From Clostridia bacterium (GTDB lineage Bacteria; Bacillota; Clostridia; Oscillospirales; Acutalibacteraceae), in NCBI GenBank assembly GCA_017407995.1, contig JAFQVM010000005.1, positions 1-64,000 on the forward strand: 64,000 nt of DNA. Direction: 5' to 3'. The notes under the pieces were generated by a model, which saw nothing but the letters and a program-made list of their open reading frames with translations, made no database searches and was not told the DNA's origin. Position numbers and translations under genes: made by a program. This document shows, piece after piece, positions 45,228-54,356 of the stretch (within the stretch, counting starts at the first letter, position 1; the number at the start of each line of letters is the position of its first letter).

Positions 45228-45923
45228 ATGCTTGATTGGTTACTGAATATACTTTCAAACGGTTTTCTTTTTTTTGCTCTGCATCTGAACTCGGGCAGCT
45301 CCTTTCCACCACCGTTAAGCGCAAGCGAAGAACGTGAGTGTTTGGAAAAAATGAAAAACGGAGACACTAAAGCACGTGAAAAGCTGATTGAACACAATCT
45401 GCGACTGGTCGCCCACATAATAAAAAAATACTATTCCAACTACTCCGACCAGGATGACCTGATATCGATAGGCACCGTCGGACTTATTAAAGGCATAAAC
45501 ACTTTCAAGCCCGACAAAGGCACACGACTTGCCACATATGCTGCAAAATGCGTCGAAAACGAAATACTGATGTACTTCCGCAGTATGAAAAAAAGCTCAC
45601 ATGACTTCTCACTCGACGAACCAATCGACAGCGATAGCGAAGGAAATCCGCTAACGTTAATGGATATTATATGCACACAGGACAACATAGCCGATGATAT
45701 CGACCTTAAAATCAAAAGCGAAAAAGTACGTGTGTTGGTAAATTCACTGAGCAACAAACGTGAAAAACTCATTATTGTTTTAAGGTACGGACTCGACAAC
45801 AGAGAGCCTATGACACAACGTGAAATCGCAAAGATGCTCGGAATATCAAGGTCATATGTGAGCAGATTGGAAAAGAAAGCTCTCGATAGACTAAAACGTG
45901 GGTTCGATTTGTCCGCAAGATAA
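45228..45923 (+). CDS. sigK: Sporulation sigma factor SigK
   Basis: Late mother-cell sigma factor of 231 aa. It has the short hydrophobic pro-sequence (residues 1-20, NGFLFFALHL) removed during activation in Bacillus, then SFPPPLSASEE, region 2 (LIEHNLRLVAHIIKKY, DDLISIGTVGLIKGI) and region 4 with the helix-turn-helix MTQREIAKMLGISRSYVSRLE. The gene is uninterrupted: no skin-type element splits it here. AAGGAG precedes the ATG. No convincing SigE promoter could be fixed. Flanked by a terminator. Confidence 0.95.
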   Translation: MLDWLLNILSNGFLFFALHLNSGSSFPPPLSASEERECLEKMKNGDTKAREKLIEHNLRLVAHIIKKYYSNYSDQDDLISIGTVGLIKGINTFKPDKGTRLATYAAKCVENEILMYFRSMKKSSHDFSLDEPIDSDSEGNPLTLMDIICTQDNIADDIDLKIKSEKVRVLVNSLSNKREKLIIVLRYGLDNREPMTQREIAKMLGISRSYVSRLEKKALDRLKRGFDLSAR

Positions 45924-45926
45924 AGA

Positions 45927-45967
45927 AATCGGCAACGGATATCCGTTGCCGATTGTTAAATCTTTTT
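45927..45967. terminator. Terminator after sigK
   Basis: 12-bp stem AATCGGCAACGG/CCGTTGCCGATT with a 4-nt loop, then GTTAAATCTTTTTT. It lies between convergent sigK and the small-peptide gene. Confidence 0.8.
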
Positions 45968-45973
45968 TGTATT

Positions 45974-46180
45974 TTAACTAAACAAGCCTCTTAACGCCTC
46001 AAAAAATCCCTCTAAAGAAAAGAATTTTCTTAAAGCTTCTGCAAAAGCATCAACAATCTCCTGCAGGCCAACTACATTGACTCCGCCGCCACCGTCTGCA
46101 AAAGCAACAGGAACTAAAGCAATAACCATAAGTGCTATTACGACCGTAGACAAAATTCTTTTGCTCATTTTGTTTTTCAT
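45974..46180 (-). CDS. Small secreted peptide of unknown function
   Basis: It is 68 aa. A clear signal peptide (residues 1-28, ending VPVAFA) would release a 40-residue product beginning DGGGG. The mature part is a short amphipathic helix pattern rich in Phe and Leu (LRKFFSLEGFFEALRGLF). AAAAGGAGATTG precedes the ATG, and a promoter lies at 46217-46245. Real expression is supported by these sites and the codon pattern. It could be a membrane-active or signalling peptide; no maturation or export genes are next to it. Confidence 0.7.
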   Translation of the reverse strand: MKNKMSKRILSTVVIALMVIALVPVAFADGGGGVNVVGLQEIVDAFAEALRKFFSLEGFFEALRGLFS

Positions 46181-46216
46181 ATTTCAATCTCCTTTTCAGT
46201 TTTTTTATCTGTTTTC

Positions 46217-46245
46217 ATATTACTGCAAGTTTTATGAGAAATCAA
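46217..46245 (-). promoter_or_regulatory. SigA-type promoter of the small secreted peptide
   Basis: On the minus strand TTGATT (46240-46245), 17 nt, TAATAT (46217-46222), ending 37 nt before the ATG. Confidence 0.6.
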
Positions 46246-46327
46246 GAGCTTGAGAAAAATAATGTATTAAATGCAATTTAACTTTTCAAATATTTTTATT
46301 TGTATAACTTTAAATCCAACAAACTCC

Positions 46328-46356
46328 TTGTAATTAGTTTCCATAACTGTTAAAAT
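46328..46356 (+). promoter_or_regulatory. SigA-type promoter of rhaA-rhaD
   Basis: TTGTAA (46328-46333), 17 nt, TAAAAT (46351-46356). Confidence 0.65.
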
Positions 46357-46392
46357 ATAGGTTGTTAAGTTATGTATCGAGGAGGAATAAAA

Positions 46393-47634
46393 ATGACCAG
46401 ATACGAAAGCGCAAAAGATATATATTCGGCTTTTGGCGTCGATACCGAAAAGGCTATTGAAACGTTGAGAAATATCACTGTCTCATTGCACTGCTGGCAG
46501 GGTGATGACGTCACGGGCTTTGACAGCAAGCAAGAGTTGTCAGGCGGCATACAGACTACCGGTAACTATCCCGGAAAGGCACGCAATCCTGAGGAGCTTA
46601 TGCAAGACCTTGACTTTGCATTAAAGCTTATGCCGGGAAAGAAAAAGCTTAATCTTCATGCAAGCTATGCGATTTTTGAGAACGGCGATTTTGCTGACCG
46701 TGATAAAATAGAGCCAAAGCATTTTGCAAAGTGGGTTGAGTTTGCAAAGCAAAGAGGAATGGGCATAGACTTCAATCCCACTTTTTTCTCTCACCCCATG
46801 GTCAAAAACGACTTGACTCTCTCCTCTCCCGATGAGTCAGTCAGAAAGTTCTGGGTTGAGCACGGCAAGCGCTGTATAGAGATATCCGAATATTTTGCAA
46901 ACGAAACAGGTATCCCCTGTGTTATGAACATATGGATTCCAGACGGCTACAAGGATATCCCTGCTGACAGACTCGCTCCCCGTGCGAGATTCAAGAAATC
47001 TCTCGATGAGATTCTTGCAATTCCATATGACAAATCGAAGGTGTATGTATGCCTTGAATCAAAAGTCTTTGGCATAGGGCTTGAGTCATATACTGTCGGC
47101 TCCGCTGAATTCTGCATGAACTATGTCGCAAACAAGGGTATTACTCCCCTTATGGACAACGGTCACTACCACCCCACAGAGATGGTTTCCGATAAAATTT
47201 CGTCCATGCTTCTGTTCAACGAAAAAATCGCTTTACATATAACAAGAGCCGTGCGTTGGGACAGCGACCATGTCATTATTTTTGATGACGAGACAAAGGA
47301 AATAGCTAAGGAGATAGTCAGAAACGATGCTCTTGACAAGGTCTTTATCGCAACCGACTATTTCGATGCTTCAATCAACAGAATTTCCGCTTGGATAACA
47401 GGTATCAGAAGCGTACACAAGGCTCTGCTTTTTGCTCTGCTTCAGCCGCACAGCAAGATGAAAGAACTGCAGGACAGCAACAACTTCACCGAGCTGATGG
47501 TTATGCAGGAGGACATGAAAACAGCTCCGTTCGGAGATATATGGGAAGAATATCTCAAGAGAGAGAATGTAAAATCAGATTACATTACTTCTGTTAAGGA
47601 ATATGAAAAAACTGTTTTGGAGGCAAGAAAATGA
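46393..47634 (+). CDS. rhaA: L-rhamnose isomerase
   Basis: Converts L-rhamnose to L-rhamnulose. It is 413 aa, the normal length of the RhaA family. Diagnostic blocks are SLHCWQGDDVTGFD, NLHASYA, DFNPTFFSHP and MDNGHYHPTE, which carry the metal-site Glu/Asp/His residues. ATG 46393 has GAGGAGGAAT upstream; the ATG at 46372 lies before that site and is rejected. It overlaps rhaD by ATGA. No rhamnulokinase or rhamnose transporter is in the window. Confidence 0.95.
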   Translation: MTRYESAKDIYSAFGVDTEKAIETLRNITVSLHCWQGDDVTGFDSKQELSGGIQTTGNYPGKARNPEELMQDLDFALKLMPGKKKLNLHASYAIFENGDFADRDKIEPKHFAKWVEFAKQRGMGIDFNPTFFSHPMVKNDLTLSSPDESVRKFWVEHGKRCIEISEYFANETGIPCVMNIWIPDGYKDIPADRLAPRARFKKSLDEILAIPYDKSKVYVCLESKVFGIGLESYTVGSAEFCMNYVANKGITPLMDNGHYHPTEMVSDKISSMLLFNEKIALHITRAVRWDSDHVIIFDDETKEIAKEIVRNDALDKVFIATDYFDASINRISAWITGIRSVHKALLFALLQPHSKMKELQDSNNFTELMVMQEDMKTAPFGDIWEEYLKRENVKSDYITSVKEYEKTVLEARK

Positions 47635-48446
47635 AAGATATTTTAACCGCTCCCTTTGTGGAGGAAATGAAAGCGACTACTGCTAACATGTACCGTCTCG
47701 GCTGGGACGAGAGAAACGGCGGAAACATCAGCTATCTGCTTGACGAAAAAGAAGTTGCTGAGTATCTTGACATCAACAATGTTATAAGAGAGATTCCGAC
47801 AGGCTTCAATGCCGAGCCTCTTATCGGAAAAATCTTTATTGTTACAGGAAGCGGCAAATACTTTAAGAACGTTATAAATGACCCTGTAAACAATCTTGGA
47901 ATCATCAGAATTGCAGAGGATGGCACCACAGCTCAACTGCTTTGGGGATTCGCCGACGGCGGAAGATTCACAAGCGAACTGCCCGCTCATCTTATGAGCC
48001 ACATGGCAAGACTCTCAGTTGACCCCGAAAACAGAGTTATTATGCACTGCCATCCCACAAACACTTTGGCTATGAATTACATACACGAGCTTGACGAAAA
48101 GAAGCTCACTCACACTCTCTGGGAGATGTGCACCGAGTGCATCGTTGTTTTCCCCGACGGCGTAGGCGTTCTTCCGTGGATGCTCTGCGGAACTAACTCA
48201 ATCGGCGAAGCAACCGCTGAAAAAATGAAGGAATTCCGTCTTGTAGTCTGGGGTATGCACGGTATCTACGGTGCAGGTAAAACTATGGATGAAACCTTCG
48301 GTCTCATTGAGACAGTCGAAAAAGCTGCTCAAATCTATATGCTTACAGCCCATATGCCCAGAATTAACACTATAAAAGACGCCGAGATGCAGGAGCTTGC
48401 AGAGTTCTTCGGTGTCCAATACAGAAAAGATTTTCTTAATCTCTGA
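47631..48446 (+). CDS. rhaD: Rhamnulose-1-phosphate aldolase
   Basis: Class II aldolase splitting rhamnulose-1-phosphate to lactaldehyde and dihydroxyacetone phosphate. It is 271 aa. NGGNISYLL, the metal site MHCHPTN (two His), WGMHGIYGAG (third His) and the Glu in FTSELPAH are present. Start overlaps the rhaA stop (ATGA), so translation is coupled. A direct isomerase-to-aldolase order leaves out the kinase. Confidence 0.95.
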   Translation: MKDILTAPFVEEMKATTANMYRLGWDERNGGNISYLLDEKEVAEYLDINNVIREIPTGFNAEPLIGKIFIVTGSGKYFKNVINDPVNNLGIIRIAEDGTTAQLLWGFADGGRFTSELPAHLMSHMARLSVDPENRVIMHCHPTNTLAMNYIHELDEKKLTHTLWEMCTECIVVFPDGVGVLPWMLCGTNSIGEATAEKMKEFRLVVWGMHGIYGAGKTMDETFGLIETVEKAAQIYMLTAHMPRINTIKDAEMQELAEFFGVQYRKDFLNL

Positions 48447-48472
48447 TAAATAAACTTAGCACTCAATTCAAT

Positions 48473-48587
48473 CTAAAGAAGGAAACTTTTACAAGAACTA
48501 AAGGAGGAAAATTTTACAAGAACTAAAGGAGGAAATTTTATGAGAACTAAAGGAGGAAATTTTATGAGAACTAAAGGAGGAAATTTT
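48473..48587 (+). repeat. Tandem 24-25-nt repeats, each carrying a Shine-Dalgarno and a start-codon position
   Basis: Copies: 48473-48490 (partial), 48491-48515 (25 nt), 48516-48539, 48540-48563, 48564-48587 (24 nt each). Each has the core ACTAAAGGAGGAAATTTT or a close variant. In the last two copies, and at 48588, the next unit begins ATGA; in the two earlier ones the same place reads ACAA. The 24-nt period keeps the LRR gene in frame, so starts at 48540, 48564 and 48588 all have a perfect Shine-Dalgarno at the same spacing. Confidence 0.92.
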
Positions 48588-50684
48588 ATGAAAACAAAAA
48601 AATTATTATCAATCGTCCTTGCAATCTTAATGATTGTATCCGTTTTACCCTTGACTGTAAGTGCAGCTGCCCACGGTGATTTTGAATACACCTTATCCGG
48701 CTCTGATGCAACCATCACCGGTTATAGCGGTGCAGGCGGAGCAGTTAATATACCACAGACTATTACTGTGGGTGCACAAGAATATAAGGTAACATCAATA
48801 GGTGCATATGCTTTTTGGGGACATAGTACCATAAAAAGTGTAACAATTCCGGAAGGTGTAACAAGCATTGGCAGATATGCCTTTGGATATTGTAGTGCTA
48901 TTGAAAGCATCAGTCTCCCGGAAAGTCTTGTAACCATTGGGGAATATGCGTTTTCCTTTTGCACTTCTCTTAAAAGCATCACAATCCCAGCAAACGTCAG
49001 TAGCCTTACCTATGCTTTTGATTTTTGTACCGCTCTTAATGTAATTACAGTTGACGAAAACAATCAGCATTTTGCAAGTGAAAACGGCGTGCTTTTTAAC
49101 AAGGCCAAAACGGAGCTTATTCAATACCCTATTGCTAAGGCAGACACTTATTACGCCGTTCCCGACAGCGTTGTTACAATTACCCGAGCTGCTTTTCAAA
49201 ATGCTAACAAATTAACGAAAATTGATCTTCATGATGGTATAACAACAATTGGCAGTTTAGCATTTAGCTATTGCGAAGGTCTTACTACTGTAACTGTTCC
49301 TAAAAAAATAAAAACACTCAATACTAATGTATTTTTAAAGTGTACAAACCTCGAAAGTGTATCTCTTCCGCACGGACTTCAAAAAATTGATGATAACGCT
49401 TTCTCATACTGCACAAGCCTTAAGAGTATTGATATTCCTGACTCAGTTACAAATTTAGGTAACAGTGCTTTCAATAAATGCCATAGTCTTGAAAGTATAG
49501 TCATTCCTGCAAGCGTTTCTTCAGCAGATCAATATGTAATCTCAGAGTGTGACAATTTAAAGCAGATAGTCTTTGCAGACGGCACCGCTAAAATACATGA
49601 ATATTTCATATTAGACTGTCCATCGGTTACTGATGTTGTTATTCCCGCAAGTGTTGCTTCAATAGGCTACTATGTATTCAATTCAAATAATGTGTCAACT
49701 GACACTGTTTTTCATTATGCGGGCACAGAGGAACAGTGGGTTGCTTTGCAGTCGTCAACAGACTCCCAAAATAATCTTATTGCAGATGCAATACCGCATT
49801 ATATTACCTTTGACGAGAGCAAAGATGTAACCTGCACCGAAGACGGATATAAAAACGCTTACGTTTGCGAAGAATGCGGTCCCGTAACCGGAGAGGAGAT
49901 AACTCCTGCAATAGGTCACAAATATATGTCAATTACAACCAAGCCTACTTGCGCACAGGACGGTTATGTGAATCACGTATGCCTCAACTGCGGTGACAGT
50001 TATGTTGAAGACGGCGAAGAAGCTTTCGGTCATAACTATGGCGAGTGGAAAACAGTTGCTGCCCCCTCTTGTAAACAGCAAGGTGTTGACGTAAGAATCT
50101 GTGAAACTTGCGGTGCTTCAGATTACCGTACAACAGATACTGTCGGACACTCTCATATAGCAATCACAATCAAGCCCACCTGCACTCAAGACGGTTATAC
50201 AAATTATATATGCGATTGCGGTGACAGCTATATTGAAGTTGGGGAAAAAGCAACGGGACATAGCTACGGTGAATGGGAAGTTGTTCTGGCGTCCTCTTGC
50301 AAACAGCACGGAATTGAGATAAGAACCTGCGTAAACTGCAATAATACGGATTATCGCACAACACCCACAACAGGTCACGCCTATACGAAATATACGGAGA
50401 GTGAAAGTGCGAAGTGCGGTCAAAACGCAAAAGAAACGGCAAGTTGTGATTATGGTTGCGGAGCAACTAACACAAGAGAGGTTGCAAATTCAGCTCTCAC
50501 CCACACTGATGCAGATAAAGACGGTTATTGCGACCATGACGGCACAAAAATGAATGACGACTGCAGCCATGTTTGCCACAGCGATAATTGGTTCAACAAA
50601 AATCTCTACTGGCCCATTATTCGATTCTTCTGGAAACTCTTTAACATAAATCCTATCTGCGACTGCGGTGTAGCACATTATTAA
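48588..50684 (+). CDS. Secreted BspA-type leucine-rich-repeat surface protein
   Basis: It is 698 aa from ATG 48588 (714 from 48540). Signal peptide MKTKKLLSIVLAILMIVS to VSA. Residues about 45-400 hold LRR_5 repeats of the form SIGxxAFxxCxxLKSITIP. Residues about 420-660 hold three Cys-rich units with C-x2-C pairs and the phrase GH-x-YGEW. The end has an aromatic stretch (IIRFFWKLF) and the tail CDCGVAHY, seen in related Clostridia surface proteins. Probably mediates adhesion or binding. Initiation is likely at 48588, where the signal peptide starts cleanly, but upstream starts would add 8 or 16 polar residues. Confidence 0.85.
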   Translation: MKTKKLLSIVLAILMIVSVLPLTVSAAAHGDFEYTLSGSDATITGYSGAGGAVNIPQTITVGAQEYKVTSIGAYAFWGHSTIKSVTIPEGVTSIGRYAFGYCSAIESISLPESLVTIGEYAFSFCTSLKSITIPANVSSLTYAFDFCTALNVITVDENNQHFASENGVLFNKAKTELIQYPIAKADTYYAVPDSVVTITRAAFQNANKLTKIDLHDGITTIGSLAFSYCEGLTTVTVPKKIKTLNTNVFLKCTNLESVSLPHGLQKIDDNAFSYCTSLKSIDIPDSVTNLGNSAFNKCHSLESIVIPASVSSADQYVISECDNLKQIVFADGTAKIHEYFILDCPSVTDVVIPASVASIGYYVFNSNNVSTDTVFHYAGTEEQWVALQSSTDSQNNLIADAIPHYITFDESKDVTCTEDGYKNAYVCEECGPVTGEEITPAIGHKYMSITTKPTCAQDGYVNHVCLNCGDSYVEDGEEAFGHNYGEWKTVAAPSCKQQGVDVRICETCGASDYRTTDTVGHSHIAITIKPTCTQDGYTNYICDCGDSYIEVGEKATGHSYGEWEVVLASSCKQHGIEIRTCVNCNNTDYRTTPTTGHAYTKYTESESAKCGQNAKETASCDYGCGATNTREVANSALTHTDADKDGYCDHDGTKMNDDCSHVCHSDNWFNKNLYWPIIRFFWKLFNINPICDCGVAHY

Positions 50685-50706
50685 AAATCCGGTACAGCAA
50701 AAAAAT

Positions 50707-50746
50707 AACCCCTGATTGTAATCACACAATCAGGGGTTTGATTTTT
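50707..50746. terminator. Bidirectional terminator between the LRR gene and acyl-CoA synthetase gene
   Basis: 13-bp stem AACCCCTGATTGT/ACAATCAGGGGTT with a 6-nt loop, then TGATTTTTT. The A-run on the left serves the minus strand. Confidence 0.9.
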
Positions 50747-50752
50747 TATTTC

Positions 50753-52399
50753 TTATTTTACGGGTGCTGCGTCACCGTAATTTCTTCTTATCTTAAGAGT
50801 TGTGGTCTTGGGGAATTCCTCATCACGGAAGATTGTCTTATCGATATTCTTCCATCTCGGCATGTCACGGTTGAACTTGTCCACAGCTTCCTTAATAAGC
50901 GCAACAGCGTCATCCTTATACTCCTCAAAGTCAGGGAATATCTCTGCAACAATCTTGTTCTTATCCTGATATACAAGGATTTCTGCTATAGCATGGCAAC
51001 GCTGTGAAAGTCTATCCTCAAGCTCTTCAGGAGAAACGTTCTTACCGTTGTTGGTAACAATAAGATTCTTTTTACGTCCAATGAAGAAAAGGAATCCGTC
51101 CTCGTCGATTCTGCCGTAGTCACCGGTCTTGAACCATCCGTCATCAAATGCCTCTGCAGTTGCTACGGGGTCATTGTAGTAACCCTGCATAACGTTGCTA
51201 CCACGAACATAAATCTCACCTACGCCGTCTTCGTCAGGGTCATTAATCTTAATCTCATTACAAGGAAGAGGACGTCCAACACTTCCGGACTTATAGTTAT
51301 GCACAGTATTGGTTGTAACGCCGGGTGAACACTCTGTTATACCGTAGCCGTTAAGAACCTGTATGCCAAGCTCAGAAAGACCCTGCTCATACTGAGGATC
51401 CAAAGCGGCACCGCCGACAACAATAAACTCAAGATTGCCACCAAGCTGCTCGTGAACTGTTGCAAAAAGCTTACGGCGAACATCAATACCGAATTTCAAC
51501 AGGAAATTACTAATTTTAATGCCCTTCTTGAGAACATCTTCTCTACCGGTTTTCTTAGCGGTCTTCCAAATACGCTTGTAAATAGTCTCAACAACAAGCG
51601 GAACTCCGGCAAAATGTTGCGGCTTATGGGTCTTAAAGTCGTGAACAAGATTTTTAATATCTTCACAGATATAACCGTGTGTAATAACTATAAAGCCTGA
51701 GAAAATAGTAGCAACCCATGAGTATGTATGGTTGAGCGGCAAGAAACCAACTGTGTTTCTTCCGCTATAACACATACAAGCTGATACAACCTGAGATGCA
51801 AGGTTGCCGTGAGAAAGCATAACACCCTTGCTCTTACCTGTAGTTCCTGATGTATAAACTATAGTTGCCAAATCCTCCGGAACTACCTCAGTATCCATAT
51901 ACTCAGTATATCCATCCGCTATAAGCTTCTCTCCCTTTTCAACATATGACGGGAAATCTGCCATGCAGAAGTAGTGCTCCATAGGGGCGCCCATAGCCTT
52001 AAATGTTTCAATATATTTTTCATATTGTTTCGAGTAAAATATTGCTTTACATCCACTGTCCTTAAGAAGAACAACAAGATCTTCAGCAGGAAGTTTCGGG
52101 TCAAGCGGAACGCTGACGTTTTGGCCGAGAAGATTGGCAAAGAAAGATGCTATCCACTCATAAGAGTTCTCGCCGATAATAGCAACATTACTCTTTTTTA
52201 TGCCAAGACTAAACGAATATGTACCAATAGCGTTTATATCACGCCAAATATCATTGTATGATTTAGACTCCAGTTTTTCATCTCGAGTATAATAACAAAG
52301 GGGCTTGTCCTGGCCCTTGCCAACACCGTGCATAACAAGCTCTTTTATCGTCTTAACCTGTGGTACATCATAATACACGTCTTTTCTTTTCTTTCCCAT
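50753..52399 (-). CDS. Long-chain acyl-CoA synthetase-like AMP-binding enzyme
   Basis: Activates a carboxylic acid, probably a fatty acid, through an acyl-adenylate. It is 548 aa. P-loop YTSGTTGKSKG (182-192), LPLNHTYSW, NGYGITECSPG, and the hinge with DGWFKTGDYGRIDEDGFLFFIGR are typical of the superfamily; the C-terminal Lys region KTTTLKIRR is present. A long-chain substrate is inferred from overall similarity. GAGGAGAGAAAAAG precedes the ATG. Monocistronic. Confidence 0.88.
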   Translation of the reverse strand: MGKKRKDVYYDVPQVKTIKELVMHGVGKGQDKPLCYYTRDEKLESKSYNDIWRDINAIGTYSFSLGIKKSNVAIIGENSYEWIASFFANLLGQNVSVPLDPKLPAEDLVVLLKDSGCKAIFYSKQYEKYIETFKAMGAPMEHYFCMADFPSYVEKGEKLIADGYTEYMDTEVVPEDLATIVYTSGTTGKSKGVMLSHGNLASQVVSACMCYSGRNTVGFLPLNHTYSWVATIFSGFIVITHGYICEDIKNLVHDFKTHKPQHFAGVPLVVETIYKRIWKTAKKTGREDVLKKGIKISNFLLKFGIDVRRKLFATVHEQLGGNLEFIVVGGAALDPQYEQGLSELGIQVLNGYGITECSPGVTTNTVHNYKSGSVGRPLPCNEIKINDPDEDGVGEIYVRGSNVMQGYYNDPVATAEAFDDGWFKTGDYGRIDEDGFLFFIGRKKNLIVTNNGKNVSPEELEDRLSQRCHAIAEILVYQDKNKIVAEIFPDFEEYKDDAVALIKEAVDKFNRDMPRWKNIDKTIFRDEEFPKTTTLKIRRNYGDAAPVK

Positions 52400-52531
52400 C
52401 TTTTTCTCTCCTCAAAATATTTGTTATTACATTTGGTCACACACAAGATATAGACCAACCCAATGAGATATTTTATACTATAAATGCCATTTTTATTTTC
52501 TTTTCGACAATTTATAAAGATTTAATAAAAG

Positions 52532-52570
52532 AAGAACTCCGTGCCAAAAATTCAGACACGGAGTTCTTTT
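52532..52570. terminator. Terminator of the O-antigen-ligase-like gene
   Basis: 12-bp stem AAGAACTCCGTG/CACGGAGTTCTT with a 13-nt loop. On the minus strand it is followed by CTTTTATT; TTTT on the plus side makes it symmetric. Confidence 0.82.
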
Positions 52571-53950
52571 TTAAGCCTTAGTTTTATCTTTTCGTTTGAT
52601 TATCTTCTGCTCGTTTTGGTCTTGTGCCGACTTATCCATAATAACAAACATCAGCGTAGCCATCAAAAGATACGGTATAGGACTGAATAGTCCGGGATTA
52701 ACCATAGACATAAGCTCAATTCCTATGTAAGTGATAAGAATGAAAGCGTTTGCAACTGTCTGCCGTCTGTTATAAAATCTCATGCGTGCGATAAACTGAT
52801 AGGAATACGCTATTATTCCGGCTATACCAAAACTTCCTATAACCTGGAACGGCGAAGAGTGGTACCAGCAAAGTGCAAACTTTGCAGAGTTGTGTACGTC
52901 TGTATTTCCGTAGTATGCCAATCCCCTGCCGAATGCCGGATTGGACTTGAAGTCCATAACAGCTCTCTTCATAAGTTGGACACGAATCTCATCATCGTCT
53001 ATCATAAGCAGTCGAAGCAGCGTCTCTCTGAAGAAATAAAGCAAATCCCAGAAAAACACAATGCACGCAACAAATCCGGCTACTATTATCAAAATATTGT
53101 GCACTCTATGCTTCTTGTCAAAGCACAAAAGCCCAATCATACACATGGCAACTTCCGCTGTTCCGACAATCGCTCCTCCACGTGAACCCGTCAGCAAAAG
53201 ACCGCCGTAGAAGAGCATGCCAACCCAAAACCATGCATGATTGCCCCTCGCAGAGCGAAGAAAAGCAAACGGAAGCGCAAACAACAAAAATGTAGAAACA
53301 TTGTTTCTCCATTGGAAAGCCAAAACGCTTCGCTCTTCAAGCACTTTCTGTATGTTAGCAAGATAATGCTCAGCTAACATGAAACAGCAGAAAAGGCCCA
53401 TTATTATCATTATTTTTGAAAACTTGTCTATCAGAGAATATCCTCTGTCAGCGCCGATGTGTGAGTTCATCAACACATAAAAAAACACCATTCCGAAACC
53501 GAGAGCAACAGTATAGAACACAGATTCCAGACTGAAATACTCTGCCGCCGTTATCTTGCCTACACCTCCGAGAGTAACCGCAACGGAAACCGCTATCATC
53601 GGAATAAACATTTCACCCAAAACAAACTTACGTTTGTAATAAACGAAGTGAAAAACAAGAACTGCAACAACAGGTATAGCCAGCCACCACAGTTTTATAA
53701 ACGTATTAAACGAATTGAAACATTTTATCAGACACACGCACAAAAGCAGAAACGGCTCAAGTGCCGCTATAACATCGTCACAAAATACAAGCGTGAACAA
53801 TATTATTGCAGCAAAAACTATCAGACCAGCAACCTCAATGCGGAATACCGTAACTGTACACGCAATCAGAAAGCAGATAACCATAAGCCAATCTGACATC
53901 AGAAAGGCCTCAATGCTCTTGCGTTTGTTTTCAAACTTTTCTTTTATCAA
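52571..53950 (-). CDS. O-antigen ligase/Wzy-type polysaccharide membrane protein
   Basis: It is 459 aa with about ten membrane helices. The Wzy_C signature is visible: LTGSRGGAIVG, then a large loop with FGRGLAYYGNTDVHNS. In Gram-positives such proteins polymerise or ligate surface glycans. It is alone here, without glycosyltransferases nearby. Start: the TTG at 53950 has GGCGG 8 nt upstream; an internal ATG at 53899 with GAGG 8 nt upstream is an equal alternative. Confidence 0.75.
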   Translation of the reverse strand: MIKEKFENKRKSIEAFLMSDWLMVICFLIACTVTVFRIEVAGLIVFAAIILFTLVFCDDVIAALEPFLLLCVCLIKCFNSFNTFIKLWWLAIPVVAVLVFHFVYYKRKFVLGEMFIPMIAVSVAVTLGGVGKITAAEYFSLESVFYTVALGFGMVFFYVLMNSHIGADRGYSLIDKFSKIMIIMGLFCCFMLAEHYLANIQKVLEERSVLAFQWRNNVSTFLLFALPFAFLRSARGNHAWFWVGMLFYGGLLLTGSRGGAIVGTAEVAMCMIGLLCFDKKHRVHNILIIVAGFVACIVFFWDLLYFFRETLLRLLMIDDDEIRVQLMKRAVMDFKSNPAFGRGLAYYGNTDVHNSAKFALCWYHSSPFQVIGSFGIAGIIAYSYQFIARMRFYNRRQTVANAFILITYIGIELMSMVNPGLFSPIPYLLMATLMFVIMDKSAQDQNEQKIIKRKDKTKA

Positions 53951-54209
53951 ACCCCATACCGCCTTTTTGTTTTGGAGTATGCTCTATTAACATAACATTC
54001 TATGCTTATACAAAAAACGAAATTACCAATGCATATACTTCTGCGCTGTTTCATTTTATCATGCTTCTCTGCAAAAAACAAGATACTGAAGGTCTATTTT
54101 TGTCTGATAGAGTCTACAAGTAATAGAAACTGCTTTTTAAATCGTAAAATCAAATAAAAAGTAAAAAAAGAAAAAGCTTTTAATTTATCAAAAAACTTTG
54201 AAAAAGGTA

Positions 54210-54238
54210 TTGCAAAAGATATATTTTTGTGATATTAT
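54210..54238 (+). promoter_or_regulatory. SigA-type promoter of tRNA-Pro
   Basis: TTGCAA (54210-54215), 17 nt, TATTAT (54233-54238), 11 nt before the tRNA. The preceding 53951-54209 is AT-rich with no feature I can support. Confidence 0.78.
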
Positions 54239-54249
54239 TGACAAGCTAT

Positions 54250-54325
54250 CCGGGTGTGGCGCAGCTGGTAGCGCGCTTGACTGGGGGTCAAGAGGCCGTG
54301 AGTTCAAGTCTCGCCACTCGGACCA
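54250..54325 (+). tRNA. tRNA-Pro (anticodon GGG)
   Basis: It is 76 nt with encoded CCA. Acceptor CCGGGTG/CACTCGG with one G-U. D-arm GCGC/GCGC. Anticodon stem CTTGA/TCAAG with loop CTGGGGG, anticodon GGG at 54283-54285. T-arm GTGAG/CTCGC. Confidence 0.97.
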
Positions 54326-54327
54326 TA

Positions 54328-54356
54328 GGCAAGTCCTTATGGGGCTTGCCTTTTTT
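54328..54356 (+). terminator. Terminator after tRNA-Pro
   Basis: Stem GGCAAGTCC/GGGGCTTGCC (with G-U pairs) and short loop, then TTTTTT. Confidence 0.82.

Noticed and set aside
45228..45923. Skin-type element interrupting sigK
   Set aside because: The sigK frame is continuous over its full length.
48473..48587. CRISPR-like array
   Set aside because: The units are adjoining tandem repeats without spacers and lie in a translation start region.
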